This document shows positions 46,625-58,735 of a stretch of DNA of 64,000 bases, one piece after another (the first letter of the stretch is position 1; each line of letters begins with the position of its first letter). This DNA is from Dermanyssus gallinae (lineage: Eukaryota; Arthropoda; Arachnida; Mesostigmata; Dermanyssidae), in contig QVRM01006044.1 of NCBI GenBank assembly GCA_003439945.1, positions 28,681 through 92,680 of the forward strand, read 5' to 3'. The notes under the pieces are model-generated. The model was not told where the DNA came from and did not search any database. It saw nothing but the letters and a program-made list of their open reading frames with translations. The translations under genes were made by a program, and so were the position numbers.

Positions 46625-46975
46625 GGAAACGATCCTTTGTACGTTGAGCGCGAGACGTTGTTAGTTAAAGAATATTGCGACTTTGGCTTGCCCGTGCGTC
46701 CAATTAAGCGATCGCAGACCCCTGCTCGAATAGGCTGTGCCGCTCTACCATGATGCAACAAGGCAACTTAAAGGAGTTGCCCTGCCGTCAAAGCTTGCAC
46801 GGGTTCCACTCGTCGCCGTTTGAGGCCCTTGGTGGCTGAATGAGGAGGATGAACCCCTTACAGCCAAGTAACTTTTTCACAGGGATCTGCGATCGCTTAA
46901 TTAGATTCACAGGCAAGAGCCGCAATATTCTCTAAGCAACAGCGTGTCGCGTTGAATGTACCAAAGAAAATTTCT
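46625..46975. repeat. Inverted repeat of about 100-bp arms
   Basis: The left arm (46625-46736) contains GAATATTGCG, CCAATTAAGCGATCGCAGA and CCCTG. The right arm (46880-46975) is its inverse with substitutions (CAGGGATCTGCGATCGCTTAA, CGCAATATTC). The central 140 bp is unique. It may be a small foldback element. Confidence 0.75.
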
Positions 46976-47615
46976 AACATCGCTCTTAAGCGTAGTTTAA
47001 CGATTTACATTGTAGAATATGCATATATGTGTATGTATATATATATATATATATATATAAGCAAATCGGACTTAATTAGTACATTTTTAACTAACAAAAC
47101 GCACAGCGCCCTCGCGTTTTGTAGATGTTGATTTGCTCAAGAACCGACTACACCAAAAGCAGACGATGTTTTATTGATATTAAGTGGCAAAATGCATGAT
47201 GCACACCAGGGGCTTTGTGAAAACCGCAGTAATGTGGAACTTACAAACCATTTTTTTAAAAGAAGGTTGCTTTTAATTTTAGACCATCCTCCGTCCCCTG
47301 GAACTCACGAAGTACTCTATAACTTTGGGTAGCCGAAGTACTCTATAATTTCACCTGACCACTTTATCTTGCCGTTAGAGCTTGCTATTGATTCTGTACG
47401 GCGATTGTTTTCGCCTCGGAGACAAATTCTGCGAATATTTTAAGCATAAATCAGGATTCATGATTTTTGAGGAACGCCTCTACAAGAGCTTAGCATGTCA
47501 AGGAACATCCCAGTCGTCACTTCTATGACCTACCTAGTTTTACTAATGGGATGTAGGTATTGCTAAAAGAAGCCACCGTGGCCCGTTTCTCTTAGATCCG
47601 AGCGGTGTGTCTAAA

Positions 47616-47800
47616 AAAAAATCCTTTTGGGGCTGACTTTCAGCCAAGATTTAACGTCCATGGGACTGCTTTTCGCATTGCTTCATAGACGGACATGCCC
47701 CATAAATACAAATGTGCAACGGTGGCGCCCGAACCCGCGCACCTATATGTCTCCTCCGGTTGCGAGGCGCAGACGCATGCCACCACGCCACCGGGCTCGA
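47616..47800 (-). mobile_element. tRNA-derived SINE, family 2, copy 2, with 17-bp target duplication
   Basis: It is a reverse-strand copy of the 23.5 kb SINE (GGTTCGGGCGCC B box, CATTTGTATTTATGGGG, GACGTTAAATCTTGGCTGA). It is bounded exactly by CGAGCGGTGTGTCTAAA at 47599-47615 and 47801-47817. It sits inside the R1-like LINE remnant. Confidence 0.9.
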
Positions 47801-49560
47801 CGAGCGGTGTGTCTAAAGAGGACTTCCGTGGCCGCTGTGTAAGCCGTAGGTTTTTGGGTATTGTTGAGGAGGCGGCGCGTTGTAATTCTGATAATCGTGC
47901 GCCCCCATAAGGGTGCATATAGCATGGTGCTATCTACTATGGTTCTAAGAGTCGGCGCCAAGAGTAGGTTGCGTGCAGGTTGCCAAAAATCCTTTTTTTT
48001 CGCTCTTTCGCGCTTTTTTCTCTGAGGTTTTGGCAGCTTTTTTTGCTGCATGGTGCACATGGGGTGTTCCTGTGAGAGTCCTATCCAAAATCACGCCCAG
48101 GACCTAGCCATGAACGCAGGTGTTACGTGGCGCCCCTTGAGGCATCCTGTAACACCCTTATGCTTCTAAATTCTGTGGAGAGCGCTCGGGAACCGTGTTG
48201 GTCTTTCGACAGCTCCTCCTTCTCGTCTAGTTCTGTTACAGTCCTCTGTTCAAAAGGGTTTTGGTATAAGGGTCAAATGTGCCGTTTTGTACTATTTTTA
48301 AGCAGGTGGGTGTAATTTAGTCTGAAAAAGCGTTGCCGTTGTGTGAAAAATACCGTAATCGAAAATAACTTGTTGTCAGCGTAGGGCGCAGGCTGAGAAA
48401 CCTTTGTTAGAGGGGTTTCGGGGGATAGTAAAAGAGCTTCTACGTTATTTTCGGCTGTGAATTTAGCCGCCAGATCATATGCTCCAGGGGTTCTGCGGGG
48501 GTGTACTTGCAGCCTTTTTATATTGCAGGTCATTTGTTGTTTGCGAATTTCTCGGAGGTTTGTGGCCCGTTACCTGTATGCTGCGCACTGTGTCGTAGTA
48601 ACATAATGTTCATCTATGCTATATACATATTACCTTAGCCGTACAGCTCTTTTACTACGTGTCTGTGACCTCCGCATTTGAAGCAGCGAGGTTAGGTTGG
48701 TCGTGATGCGGTGCAATCACTGGCCGTTAAGTTAAAACTCAGACACAGTGTCCGGCACCGGGTCCAATCAAGATGTATACGTTTTTTGTCGTAGGAGCTT
48801 TTGAGTTTCTTCGGCGGCATTTTAGCAATGCATGGCCAGTCGCCTGACCGTTTTTTAGGGGCCGTGTTGCGTCCAAAAATGTGTTCTCCTTTATTTGTTG
48901 GAGGAATTTGCGAGTGGTGTCGGGATACTTCGCACAATCTGGTAGATTTCTTATTTCTTTACTTTTTGCCGTGAGTCTTTTCCCGGATATAGATTAGCCT
49001 GAGAAAGCGGTTGTTTTCAAAAACGTTTTCCGGCCATTGACTTGGATTTTCAGGGTCACGCCTGGATATTGCATCAAGGCTTGCTTCAAGTTTTTTTTTA
49101 TGAGAGTGGTCTCAGCAATTGCCGGGATGGCCACGGCCGTTGCCTGGATGTCTCTTGTCCTAAGAGAGCGCAGAGCCTCGTTGCTGCCATTCTTAGGACC
49201 TGAGTAAAAAACTAATTTTCATTCTCTTCAATGTAACGTATCATGCTTGCATAAAATGCCCGGAATAGAGCTCGAGTGTTTTTAAGCCCTTGATTGATAG
49301 GATGTTCCGAATCTTCAGGCAGGAAAACAGCCTTTCCTTTATCGACGTCCGGCAGTGCATGTTGCAGTCGGAGAATTGTGATAAGAGTTGCTGGTGGAGA
49401 AGATCGTGCTTTTCGGACCTCTGCGACAGCAATAATGCTCTTGTCGAAGCCTTGTCACATAGAATACTTACTGAGACCAGCGACAGCCTAGGGCAAGTAG
49501 GGGCGCAAATTTTCTTCTCGGCCTCAAGGGTAGAGCCAGCTAACTAGGAAGGCAGATCTA
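47618..49560 (-). pseudogene. R1-like LINE remnant: gag-like ORF1, endonuclease start, RT end
   Basis: Reading down the minus strand: a frame at 49200-49010 (NGSNEALRSLRTRDIQATAV ...) and IHLDWTRCRTLC lead to CFKCGGHRHVVKE (48,650-48,690), a zinc knuckle of the type used by LINE ORF1 proteins, with its last Cys lost. Next, 48533-48273 gives LQVHPRRTPGAYDLAAKFTA and ALLLSPETPL, matching the start of the apurinic-type endonuclease of ORF2 ('LQxNxxxSRAAxDLxxxxxxExxxDxxLLSEP'). Then 48060-47820 gives VDSTMLYAPLWGR and a degenerate '...AYTAATEVL', the region after the RT. The RT core is deleted. A SINE interrupts the 3' part. The order ORF1, EN, RT-tail on one strand supports one degraded element. 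Confidence 0.72.
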
Positions 49561-50999
49561 GCCTCGTTTCGAGCGTCCGTAGTCTCATCTGGGAGTGTTC
49601 TTTCGTCAGGTTTTGCTATTGATAGGAGCGACCGTTCTTTGACCTGTTTCGATTGGAAACTCGTTCATCGGTGCTGCGTGCAAGAGTTACGTCTACTGGC
49701 TCTTGACGCCAAAGGTGGCCAACACGGAGAGCGCGGACAGGAAAAGGCTAGGTGGGGGTGGGCAGAAAGGTTTACCTGTCAAACGCAAGACTCGATCTGA
49801 GTTCGCGCCCGAACACTTTTGTCCTTCAGTTAGCTAATGCATGAGTATTGCACACACTTGCTATTTTGTCGATTATAATCGTTTCGCAACGTTTGAATTT
49901 TCCGCGCGTTTCCACTCCCGAGAGGTCGCACGTGGCGATGTTCGAATTGCTCCACGCGACCCAGAACGCTTGTTATAGCCTAGAACGCAGTGCTGACGGA
50001 AAGTGTCGAGATGTAGTGGTTGCGTTTGCCGCAGAGACACCGCAGCCGCAGACTCGCAGTATCAACCTCTATCACGGAGCACTCACAAAACACGTCCGTA
50101 CTCTACGGCGGTCGGTGATTTTGATATATATTTCAACGCACACTACTGAAAGCATAGCCCCTATTGCCGTACGTAAGATGAAGTGAATTCCACAGAACGT
50201 CGTAATTGGCGACACATTTTGCTTTTTTGACGTTATGCCTATCAAGCCAAGGCAGCAAGTCGGTCCAGAATCAGAACATGCGCAGACACCTATCCGTTAC
50301 GCAGTGAGCCTTAACAGTAATCGCCAAGACAATAAGACAATATGAACATAGTGCCAGATACTCTATATCGTATGCCTGGCCTCCCAAGGCCAAACGGGCC
50401 TAGGGAATGCTATACGCGCCATATATCTGATTGACGTTCTATTTGCGCTAAAGGTACTCGCAGATCGCACAACTCGCGTACCGCAGGCTAAAGAAAATTA
50501 TAGTTCATCTTGGCGCCTTTTTTATGACCTGGCTATAAAGGGGAACAAAGACTTTGACGACGTTTTTCAAGTCCAGGTTCATATGCATGTTTGTATGTAT
50601 GTATGTATGCATGCCTGTATGTTCAGCCGGGCGTGTATACGTGTCAACTGCTGCAGGAGACCAATATAAAGGAAAAATAGGTGGAGGCTTAAGTGCCACC
50701 TGCCGCCGAGTGCACTCTGGAACGGAACTTCGCTTGCTTCCCAGCAGGTGAATACCTTTGGACCACTAGACCCACAATATAGTGTATGTATGTGTATATA
50801 TATCTATATATTTTTTCTTTTTTTGTGGTTTACTCGCTTGATACGTTTTTGTACACATATAAGCATAAGGCGGCTGCTATCAATTACCTATATTGTACTC
50901 CCTCGTCGTTTTCCTTTATGTAAGAACCTTCCATCGGTATAGCCTCTGCTTTGAAATTTCTGCTTGTGCCCCTTTTGCACTCTTGCCTTCATTTTTGCA
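49561..50999. other. No recognisable gene
   Basis: A (GTAT)n-like tract lies at 50591-50620. Part may be the 5' region of the R1-like LINE. Confidence 0.45.
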
Positions 51000-51710
51000 T
51001 TATTCATTTTGGCGCTTTCTCTTACCCTAAATCCCTAGTCCCTCACAATCGTTCACACTCCCCAACTAGATGATCTACAGTTTCCTCTCACTTTCGGCAT
51101 ATCCGACAATCGTTTCTAATTCCTCGTAGCAGTTTCGCTGCACTCTCGTGTCTAGCACACCTGCTCTTGCATTCGCTAACAGCCCTCTGCCTCTTATGTT
51201 ATCGTATAACTAACTATTCTACTCCACCCTTTCCGATTTCATATTCCCGTATACATCTATTAAACTAGCTTGTGTCATAAATGCTACCCGCCACTTCTGT
51301 GTGTATGCTGCCTTCACCCTACTTTTAATTTGCCCGCTGGACATAAGAGTGTCTGCCCATTGCTTACTACTGAGCCCTATCTGTCTTGTCGCAAATTCCA
51401 CCCTTCTGTTTTATTTTGTTCTTCTTTCATTGCCTTTTTCATTTCAACCCATTGTTGGTTATTCAATGTCCAAATTCTACTATCAATACCTCAGCTTACT
51501 TTGCATTTCTGTTTCGATACATTTTGGCATACCGCCTTCCTCTTCAAGAAACTCTCTACTACAATTGAAACGACATCCCAATGAAAACCTAATTACTTCT
51601 CTCTGAATCCCTTCTAATTTCCTCCAAAAACCCGAGCTATGCAATAAAACAGCTTGCCAGCCCTGACACATATATTTTCTTCCAAATGTCCCTTGTAACC
51701 ACATATTCAC
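51000..51710 (-). pseudogene. LINE ORF2 C-terminal fragment
   Basis: In minus-strand frames: WRKLEGIQREVIRFSLGC, EFLEEEGGMPKCIETEM, AAYTQKWRVAFMTQASLID, RGRGLLANARAGVLDTR and IVGYAESERKL. The terminal knuckle is read best as CRICRK, stop, EETVDHLVGEC. The order (QR...LG, EALxxxxG, W...M, LLxxARxGxLxT, CxxC...HLxxxC) is that of chelicerate-type LINE proteins. Many stops are present. Confidence 0.68.
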
Positions 51711-51789
51711 TGAACCCCTGTGTACTTTTGCTTCTTACCGTATTCCTTCTCTTGCCATAAAAGACTTATGCAATATAATGCATCAACAC

Positions 51790-53147
51790 GCCTGGAAAAT
51801 ACCCTCCTTGGCTTTACTGGCACACTCTTGGCAACATTGTCAGTCACGGTTTGGCGTAATTGTGGCAGCGACTAATGAATGCCCTTGTTTACGGCTTCCG
51901 GTCGTAGGTGTGCTGATATAAAGCATAGATTTAAAAACCCAACAGGAAGAGGTCCAAACGCGTTAAATCGCATTATCTAGGCGGTTAAGTCCGGTCGCCG
52001 AAACGAGATTTTATACGAACGGGGAATACATTGTACAACTATTCGATTATTTCGTCTTGTGATGTATAGCAAGTGGCATCGTTCTGTTAGAACCATGCGT
52101 AATTGAGATCAAGACTATCGATAGAGGGGCAAAAAACTGTGATATCATGCTCCGACACCGTTCGCTATTCACATTGTTTGTGCATCTTGGCAGCGTTTTC
52201 CAACCCGAAATCCACACATGTTCGGGATTAATATTTTTTTCATGGGACGCACGTAAATTTTCAGCCACCCGTATCATAATGAGCCTAGTCGCAGAAAATT
52301 GTTTGGTTGAAAAACTTTCCGTTCGTTTGACGTTATTTAAATACCCAATTGACGAATTCTGTTTGCTATGGATGGCCTTTAGGCTAGAGCTGTTGAGTAA
52401 CTGGCATGCGTACGTAAATCCTTTATAAGAACACGCTGCATAGTGCTCCTTTAAATGTTTAATTGTGATCAGGTGCACAAGAGTGCATCAAAGAGCTTCG
52501 ATACACCATTGGGGATGAAGCTTCACTCCTGGGTAGCGTGAATAGATGGTACACAAACATGGTTCGAACACGTTGCACATTTTAATCTTTAAGTCGAACC
52601 CTATGACAGGCCGAAAAAGAGACGCGGGTCTTTCTCGCTCAGGAATTTTGGATAAAATTCGACAATTCAAGCCGGCCTTCTCCGTTCTCGAGACTCGCCA
52701 CAGGTGATAAGACGTACATTTTTATAACCCTCTACTCAAGTTCCAAAACTTCCAGGACGATGGAGCTCCGCCACCAAGTGTGACGCCGGAGCATGCCGAA
52801 GCTGGCAAGTTGATGGTTACCTTTTTGGTTCCTACTGAATGATATATGGGTACGTTGCAAGATCCGACTTCAAAATACCCCAAGTTAAGGTGGGCGAACG
52901 ACCCAGCTGTTGAGCACGTCGCCGAACCGGTGTTTCCAGACATCGTTCGGCGACATTTTTAGCTGAACGAGCACTCCGTGTGCTTTCCACGGTTTGGCAC
53001 AGCACGTACTGCGCCTTTTCTGTGAAACATTTGCACAAGTTCACAAAAGGTGTTTTCACAGGGCCTGTTGTGTCTCGCCAGCATGCTCGACCCTACAGAA
53101 TTTCCTGTGACACTTTGGATTTTCACAATCTCTACGCGTTCCTCCAT
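51790..53147 (-). pseudogene. DDE transposase of a second Tc1/mariner-superfamily lineage, decayed
   Basis: A start ATG at 53147 gives [18 protein letters not shown], like the helix-turn-helix N-terminus of DUF4817-type transposases. It is followed near 52,850-52,980 by RRRAQQLGRSPTLTWGILK and LATYPYIIQ, the second HTH of this family. Further on, NSERCRSMISQFFAP and, after a frameshift, QNDATCYTSQDEIIE and PPR-stop-CDLTRLDLFLLGF match the second and third catalytic blocks (family consensus QQDGATCHT and PPRSCDLTPLDFFLWG). Several stops and frameshifts disable it. About 300 bp of extra sequence at 52.46-52.75 kb appears inserted and contains a short repeat also found at 28.4 kb. Family naming is from memory of motifs. 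Terminal repeats were not identified. Confidence 0.72.
52480..52600 (+). repeat. Short dispersed repeat shared with 28.4 kb
   Basis: It has GGGGATGAAGCT, CTGGGTAG, GGTACA and ACATTTTAATCT in order. It lies within the stretch that interrupts the DDE transposase remnant, so it is probably an insertion. Confidence 0.5.
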
Positions 53148-53256
53148 CGAGTAAACGCATCACCTTGGATTTGGCAGCCCTGCCCTGTTCTGTTTCCGAA
53201 GAGAGCAGATTGTGGGGCATTTTGAAAGGGGATGAAAGGGGGAAAATTATTCGGAC

Positions 53257-53375
<119 letters not shown>

Positions 53376-53562
53376 GCACGCGTGAAGCGTGGCCGTCGCA
53401 AGAAGATCACACAAGAGCAACAGATAGAACGAGCGGCAAAGAAAGCTCGATAAGGGAGAGCCGGCGGAAAAAGCAAGCGAGAAAAGACTAGCTTCATATT
53501 GCGATGGCTGTGATATAACGGCGCCGCTATAATCTGCACATGGAAGATGGCACGCCGCGGCT

Positions 53563-53596
53563 GGGGGGGGGGGGGGGGGGGGGGAAGGGGGCGCGT
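53563..53596 (+). repeat. Poly(G) tract
   Basis: A run of 22 G is followed by AA and more G. Such a run can fold into G-quadruplexes and is also prone to length error in assembly. Other homopolymer-like runs are C at about 1518-1531, C at about 7341-7352 and G at about 61029-61048. Confidence 0.9.
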
Positions 53597-53599
53597 GGT

Positions 53600-55484
53600 G
53601 ACATCCGAGCCATAAAGTGGACGAAGACGTGACTGTCGTTATGGGAGTGCCAGCAGCGCACGTGAGAGAAGAACCATCTGCGAACGACGGGTTTGCTCGT
53701 ATGTCTGGATCGTCTTTCCTCTCTCTCCTCCCTTGCGCTTACGCTCTCTCTCTCTCTCTTTTTGTATATATATATATATATATAGATGTATATATATATT
53801 TCGCTTTTGCTCTCTACCGTACTATCTGTTCAGCTGTTCGACCGTGATTGTGGTCTCTGTGCAAAAAGATCGCCACACATGCAGCCGCATGCAGGCCTGT
53901 TTCCACACACATTCAGACACACTGAGACGCACTCTGAAATGCGGCGAGCGCCGACGGCGCGACCAACTGAAACAAGGAACAGCCTGGAGGGCCTGCCCCG
54001 GTCACCACCACCACCTAGAGGCCACCCGAACGAGACCACCAGAATGACAACCCGAGGCTTTGTTCTGATATGGCGCCCATGTGGCGCGGAAAGACAAGCA
54101 TCTGGGTGGAGAGGTATGAAGAAAAGAGGAATCAGGAGAATCAACACATGAATGAGTGTATGAGTGTGAACAGAGACAAAAAAAAAAACGCCAGGACGAC
54201 CAGGACTACCAAGACTACACGCAACAGGAACTGAACAACAAGCAATTAAGAGGACGGAATTGTAAGCGAATTGGAGTGACTGAGCAATCTGCTGAGATAG
54301 CGCGAGAGACAGCACAAGGTGGCACTCCATATTAATGTTACGCCGCCGCCATCGCTGTCGTCGTCTACGCAGTATTGGTGCCAATAGAAAAAAACAGAAC
54401 ACAAAAACGAATTACGCTTACTGGGTTCTGACGGGCAAGCTTCTCCATGCTTCTCAGCAAAGCCTTGGGAAAAAATCCTCAAAATTATCCTTCCTACCCG
54501 CTATTCGCAGTGTACAGTGTTTGAGCCCAATAGGGCGCGCCAACAGTTGCCGCTTTAGGAAGGGCATTTGACCGTCTTCGTTCACAGTAGACAGTTAAAA
54601 CTACAATGTGCTAACTAATACATGTTGTTGTTTCTCATTAGCTATTGATTCGCTTTATGTTTAATAATAATAATAATAATAATAATCTTTACATCGTATG
54701 ATCGCTAATCGGTCCATTTTTCGCCGCGTACTATATACCGCTATACCACTCATTCGTTAAGTATGTGCTTCAATATTAAACATTGATTGGCTCATACATC
54801 GGTCACATAGATCACGCATTAATATTGCGTATTATCGGTAGCATCATCATCATATCTGGCATAGCGACGAAGCATCGATCGAACATCGCTGGAGGTGGCA
54901 CGCCTTTCCACCTCCCACCTGCACTCAGAGGCACTCACTCCGCGATTCTCTTTCAAGACTGCGTAGGCGGCTATCATATATCGAATTCTTTACTTTGGGC
55001 GTTCTTTTCATGCGTTCGACCTTGTTGCCTGTGCCTCGTCGAACAGCACGCGAGTTTTATTTCAGCCAATTTCTGATCTAGCCCAGAGCAGTATTCATTG
55101 AGTGCACCTGGACAAAGCTTACGAACAACGTTCTCGGGAGATTAAGTGTGTCAATCAGAGGTCCTCTACAAGGAGAGGCAAGTCCTCTACAAGTACGCGA
55201 GCCGATTACGGTTAGCAGGACGCAATGCTAATGCGTTCTTTAAGAAGTTAGGTTTAAATCTGTCAAGGGCACTGAGGCTCTCCTTAGTTAGATACGGTCA
55301 AACGACCTGTTTTCCATACGAGGCCGTTGGCGCTATCTTCAGGTTGAAGAAAATGACACTATCTCCACCGATAGCCTGTGAAGCTCTGCCACACCGTGAA
55401 AAGACAACAGTTCCTTACGCACTTTTTTTACACGTGTTTGGCAAGCGTCGTTCTCTGTGTCAGAATACTATTCCGAGGAACGAA

Positions 55485-55489
<5 letters not shown>
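53600..55489. other. No recognisable gene
   Basis: CT and TA tracts lie at 53740-53800, a hairpin GGAGGTGG...CCACCTCC at 54891-54916 and (TAA)n at 54663-54688. A 190-codon minus-strand frame at 53830-54402 looks non-coding. Confidence 0.45.
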
Positions 55490-55522
<33 letters not shown>

Positions 55523-55747
55523 AAAAGTTTGCAGCATTCTCGGCACTCATACTACCTTTTTTAAATGAGTAATCCATTGGGTAACGGTACGATGCATTTG
55601 TTTTTGTAGTTACAGCACGGTGTTCTCCGGCGCTGTCGTCAGCACGAGCCTTTTGAAATTTTGTAGAGGCGATGTTACAAACTTATTGATCCGCCTGGAC
55701 TATATAAATGTGTGTCTGTGGCACTCTATAATTATTATTATCGAAAG

Positions 55748-56035
55748 CTAGTTGTTCGCTTCTAAACAATCGCAATAAAAATATAAGTGTCTATACCTAT
55801 TTAGCGAAAACACGAAATAGTAACGTGTAACGCCAGACATAAAAATAGCAACAGAGAAAGCAACCAAGATGGCCTCGGCCCAAAGCAGAGTCGACAACGA
55901 CTCCTTCTCTCGACTGAAATGTTCGGCGCCCCGGTGTTGGACTGCAAGGCGGCGAAACCGGCTGTAAGCACAAGCGAAGCTGTACCCTACTGAGAACAGT
56001 TTAGTATGGATGGCTGAGTACTGAGGATCGTACAA
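55748..56035 (-). other. Unassigned ORF with one predicted membrane segment
   Basis: A 95-codon frame contains GAEHFSREKESLSTLLWAEA followed by a hydrophobic stretch ILVAFSVAIFMSGV. An acceptor-like TGTGCTTACAG precedes the GC-richer part, and AATAG|GTATAG could be a donor. No family was recognised. It could be an exon of a membrane protein or a chance frame. Confidence 0.25.
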
Positions 56036-57334
56036 ATGTATAAGACAGCAGACGATACAGTGGCCGCACTGGTGCTAGCTAGAGCTACACAATAAGATTT
56101 CAAGACAGAATAGAGGAGCACAGTGTGGCAGAACCCAAACAAATGGCAACAAATCTTAACAGGTGGCACCGTGCACAGTGGGATTCTTTTCAAATCCAGC
56201 AGATGCTATCTATGTTGACTAGGTGGTTGTCCTGGGGACTCATACGAGAAAGGCTATGAAATTTAACGAGGAAGCGGCGCACCAGTAGGGAGAGCTTCAC
56301 TAAGGCTACGCGGGCAACAGCTAAAATTCGTCAACAAATATGATTAGCAATCACGCTGACCCCCTCGGGCGAAACTTGCCAAAAAGATTCGACATGAAAA
56401 TAGGGTCTATTGAAGATAGGGTATTCGCTTGATATAAACGAGGCTAAGCTGGCCCCAACTCGCAGCGCCTCGAACAGGTTTGACCCGTGTGAAACACGGC
56501 CTAGATATGTTTCACACACTTCGACATACAACCGTTTCGCCTTGCATACTAATACCCCTTTTTCTATAGAGTATGTTTAAGATACAGTTAGCTTGCACTA
56601 TCAAAAACTGCTGCATACCTCGAAATCTTTACAAAGTCTGAGAAAAATATGACCGCGACAGAATCCGAATTTAACACAACAGAGGCAATGACACGCTCTG
56701 GGTGGAAAATACGATTCAGGACTCATAGAAATATAACAGCACGGCATGCAGATCGCGTTTTTTTAACGCTAAATTAGATTAAAGGTTTTCTTTGACCTCG
56801 TGATACGAGTATCTGAAAGTAAGGCCATCTGGAGCCCGCACGAGGGAGCTCCTATATGTTACACGGACTGGAGAGAGATTCCAATCACTTCCGTGCCTAC
56901 GTGGATATGGAAAGGCACACCAAATAACCGGCCTCCTACGTGACAAAATCAGAGAAAGGATGGGATACAGTTGAATTTTCGATTGAGCCAATACTGCCAA
57001 ATATAGCCAAGATACTATCATATTTACTGGGAAATTGTTTCTTTTAAATGGTACGACGCTTCAAATACGCTTAGTAATATATGCATTAATCTTTTTTTTT
57101 ACGTTTGGCTGGTCTAGCGTGCCAGATGATCGCATGAGGTACACGTAGTTTATTGTTGACATCAGCGCAAGTATTTCGCCAGCTAAGTCTAATGTGAATT
57201 AAGTAAAACAAACAAACGAAACGGTGAAGGCATTCAATACGTGGGCCACGGTTTATGTACGGGTCTTTTAGTTGACTACAGGTGTTGCTGTGTATTAAAA
57301 ACAACCTCCTTAAAATGTCTTTTTTAATTCTAGG

Positions 57335-57411
57335 GGTTGCTGTGTGCGGTGACGCTGGAGGAAGGCCGGCATGCCGTCTTCTCCTCGGACGGCTAGCATC
57401 TTCACACAGGT
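57335..57411 (+). other. Exon-like GC-rich segment
   Basis: A pyrimidine-rich acceptor TTTTTTAATTCTAG precedes 77 bp that is much GC-richer than its flanks. It ends CACACAG before GTATTTTC. One frame is open throughout (VAVCGDAGGRPACRLLLGRL); another reads LLCAVTLEEGRHAVFSSDG and then a stop. No neighbouring exon was identified. Confidence 0.25.
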
Positions 57412-58589
57412 ATTTTCATCACAGTTGTAAATATTTCCCGTACGATTTTCAGTTCTTATGTGTGCATGGTGTTTTGCAGCAGTATTGTGAAAAAGCAAAC
57501 CTACGTGTTGGAGTCATGATTCGTCTTATACTACTGGGGCGGTTTAAACAATAGCAGCGCGTCCTCCACGAAATGTAATCGGGGAATCTTGTTTCCCTTA
57601 TGGCGCTTGCAACCACTGCGCCTACCAGCGCCAATACTTGACTGCTGCAAGAGTTTTGCTCTATGTTTAGGAGGTTAGACTGTATAACAAGCGTATAATT
57701 AGCGGGGGCAGCCCGTGATGGTTATACGGCATAGTACACTACACGGGCACACGAATGTCGCATGTTGGCGTCGGTTGGAGCTTACACAAACAGCAAGAGG
57801 AAGAAAGAAAGAGAGAGAGAGAGAGAGACAGAGACCGTTGAGTCAACATTATGAGTCGTAGAGACCTGCTAGATGACAAGCAAGTGCGTTGTTTGAGCAA
57901 GTCTATGATTGAGCCGGATTAGCACAAGTGCTCGAGTGGCCGTTCGCATTACCTACAAGGTTGCGTGTTTTGTTGTAAAATAGAAAATTAGTGTATCTTG
58001 ATGCCCATACAGAGTACCTGAGCCAGAAAGTTCATGCGCGTGTCATGAAATGTATTCAGCAATAATCTTATGCAATCAACGGCGGCATCAGCTTCTTTAG
58101 ACGGCCAGACCGCCAGTGCTTTCCGCTTTTGGTAGGTAAACAAAGCTCCGTACACTTCATTGACGACATTCCCATAGTAAGATCACCACAATGACAGAGC
58201 GCGTTGAAGGAGGACCAAAGCAGAACGAAAACTCGTTAAGGGAAGCGTCTTATTTCGAGTAGACCGCTACGCCGGTGGCGCCCGACAGAAGACGAAAAAG
58301 GGTGCGCTCACAGCCCCTAGTCAAACGCATGGGCTGTGGGAAAGGGGCCGAAATGGCAATCTTGTTGTTAGTGGCCTCATTTCGGCAGGCAGCCAGCCAG
58401 CCAATTGTGCGACCCAAACGAGCCAGCAACCGTAATAGAAAGTTGTTATATTTAGCGACATTTATTTACGGTACGGTTCTCTTCTACGACTCACGCACAC
58501 TGCTGACCAAGGGGCCCTTTGCACCCGTTAGTCAGCACTGTGCGCACTGCCCCGCTCCAAAGCGGGACAGAATCAGGGAAACGATGACA
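57412..58589. other. No recognisable gene
   Basis: (GA)n lies at about 57800-57830. A 108-codon frame at 58275 matches nothing known to me. Confidence 0.45.
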
Positions 58590-58735
58590 CAACAACAGTA
58601 GCGACGGCAACAACAATAGAAGCAACAGTAACCATGACAACAACAGCAGCGGCAGCAGCAACCACAACAGCAACAATAACAGCAGCAACAGCAACAGCAA
58701 CAACAACAGCAACAACAACAACAAACTATAAACAT
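58590..58735. repeat. CAA/CAG trinucleotide tract
   Basis: Interrupted CAA and CAG triplets run over about 145 bp. Confidence 0.9.

Noticed and set aside
53830..54402. 190-codon minus-strand ORF
   Set aside because: Cys- and Leu-rich composition without domain order; the reverse strand is purine-rich low-complexity sequence. No splice or homology support.
57700..57960. Fourth tRNA-like SINE
   Set aside because: A GCCCGTG...CACGGGC hairpin and a weak A-box-like CTCGAGTGG were seen, but no B box or tail supports it.
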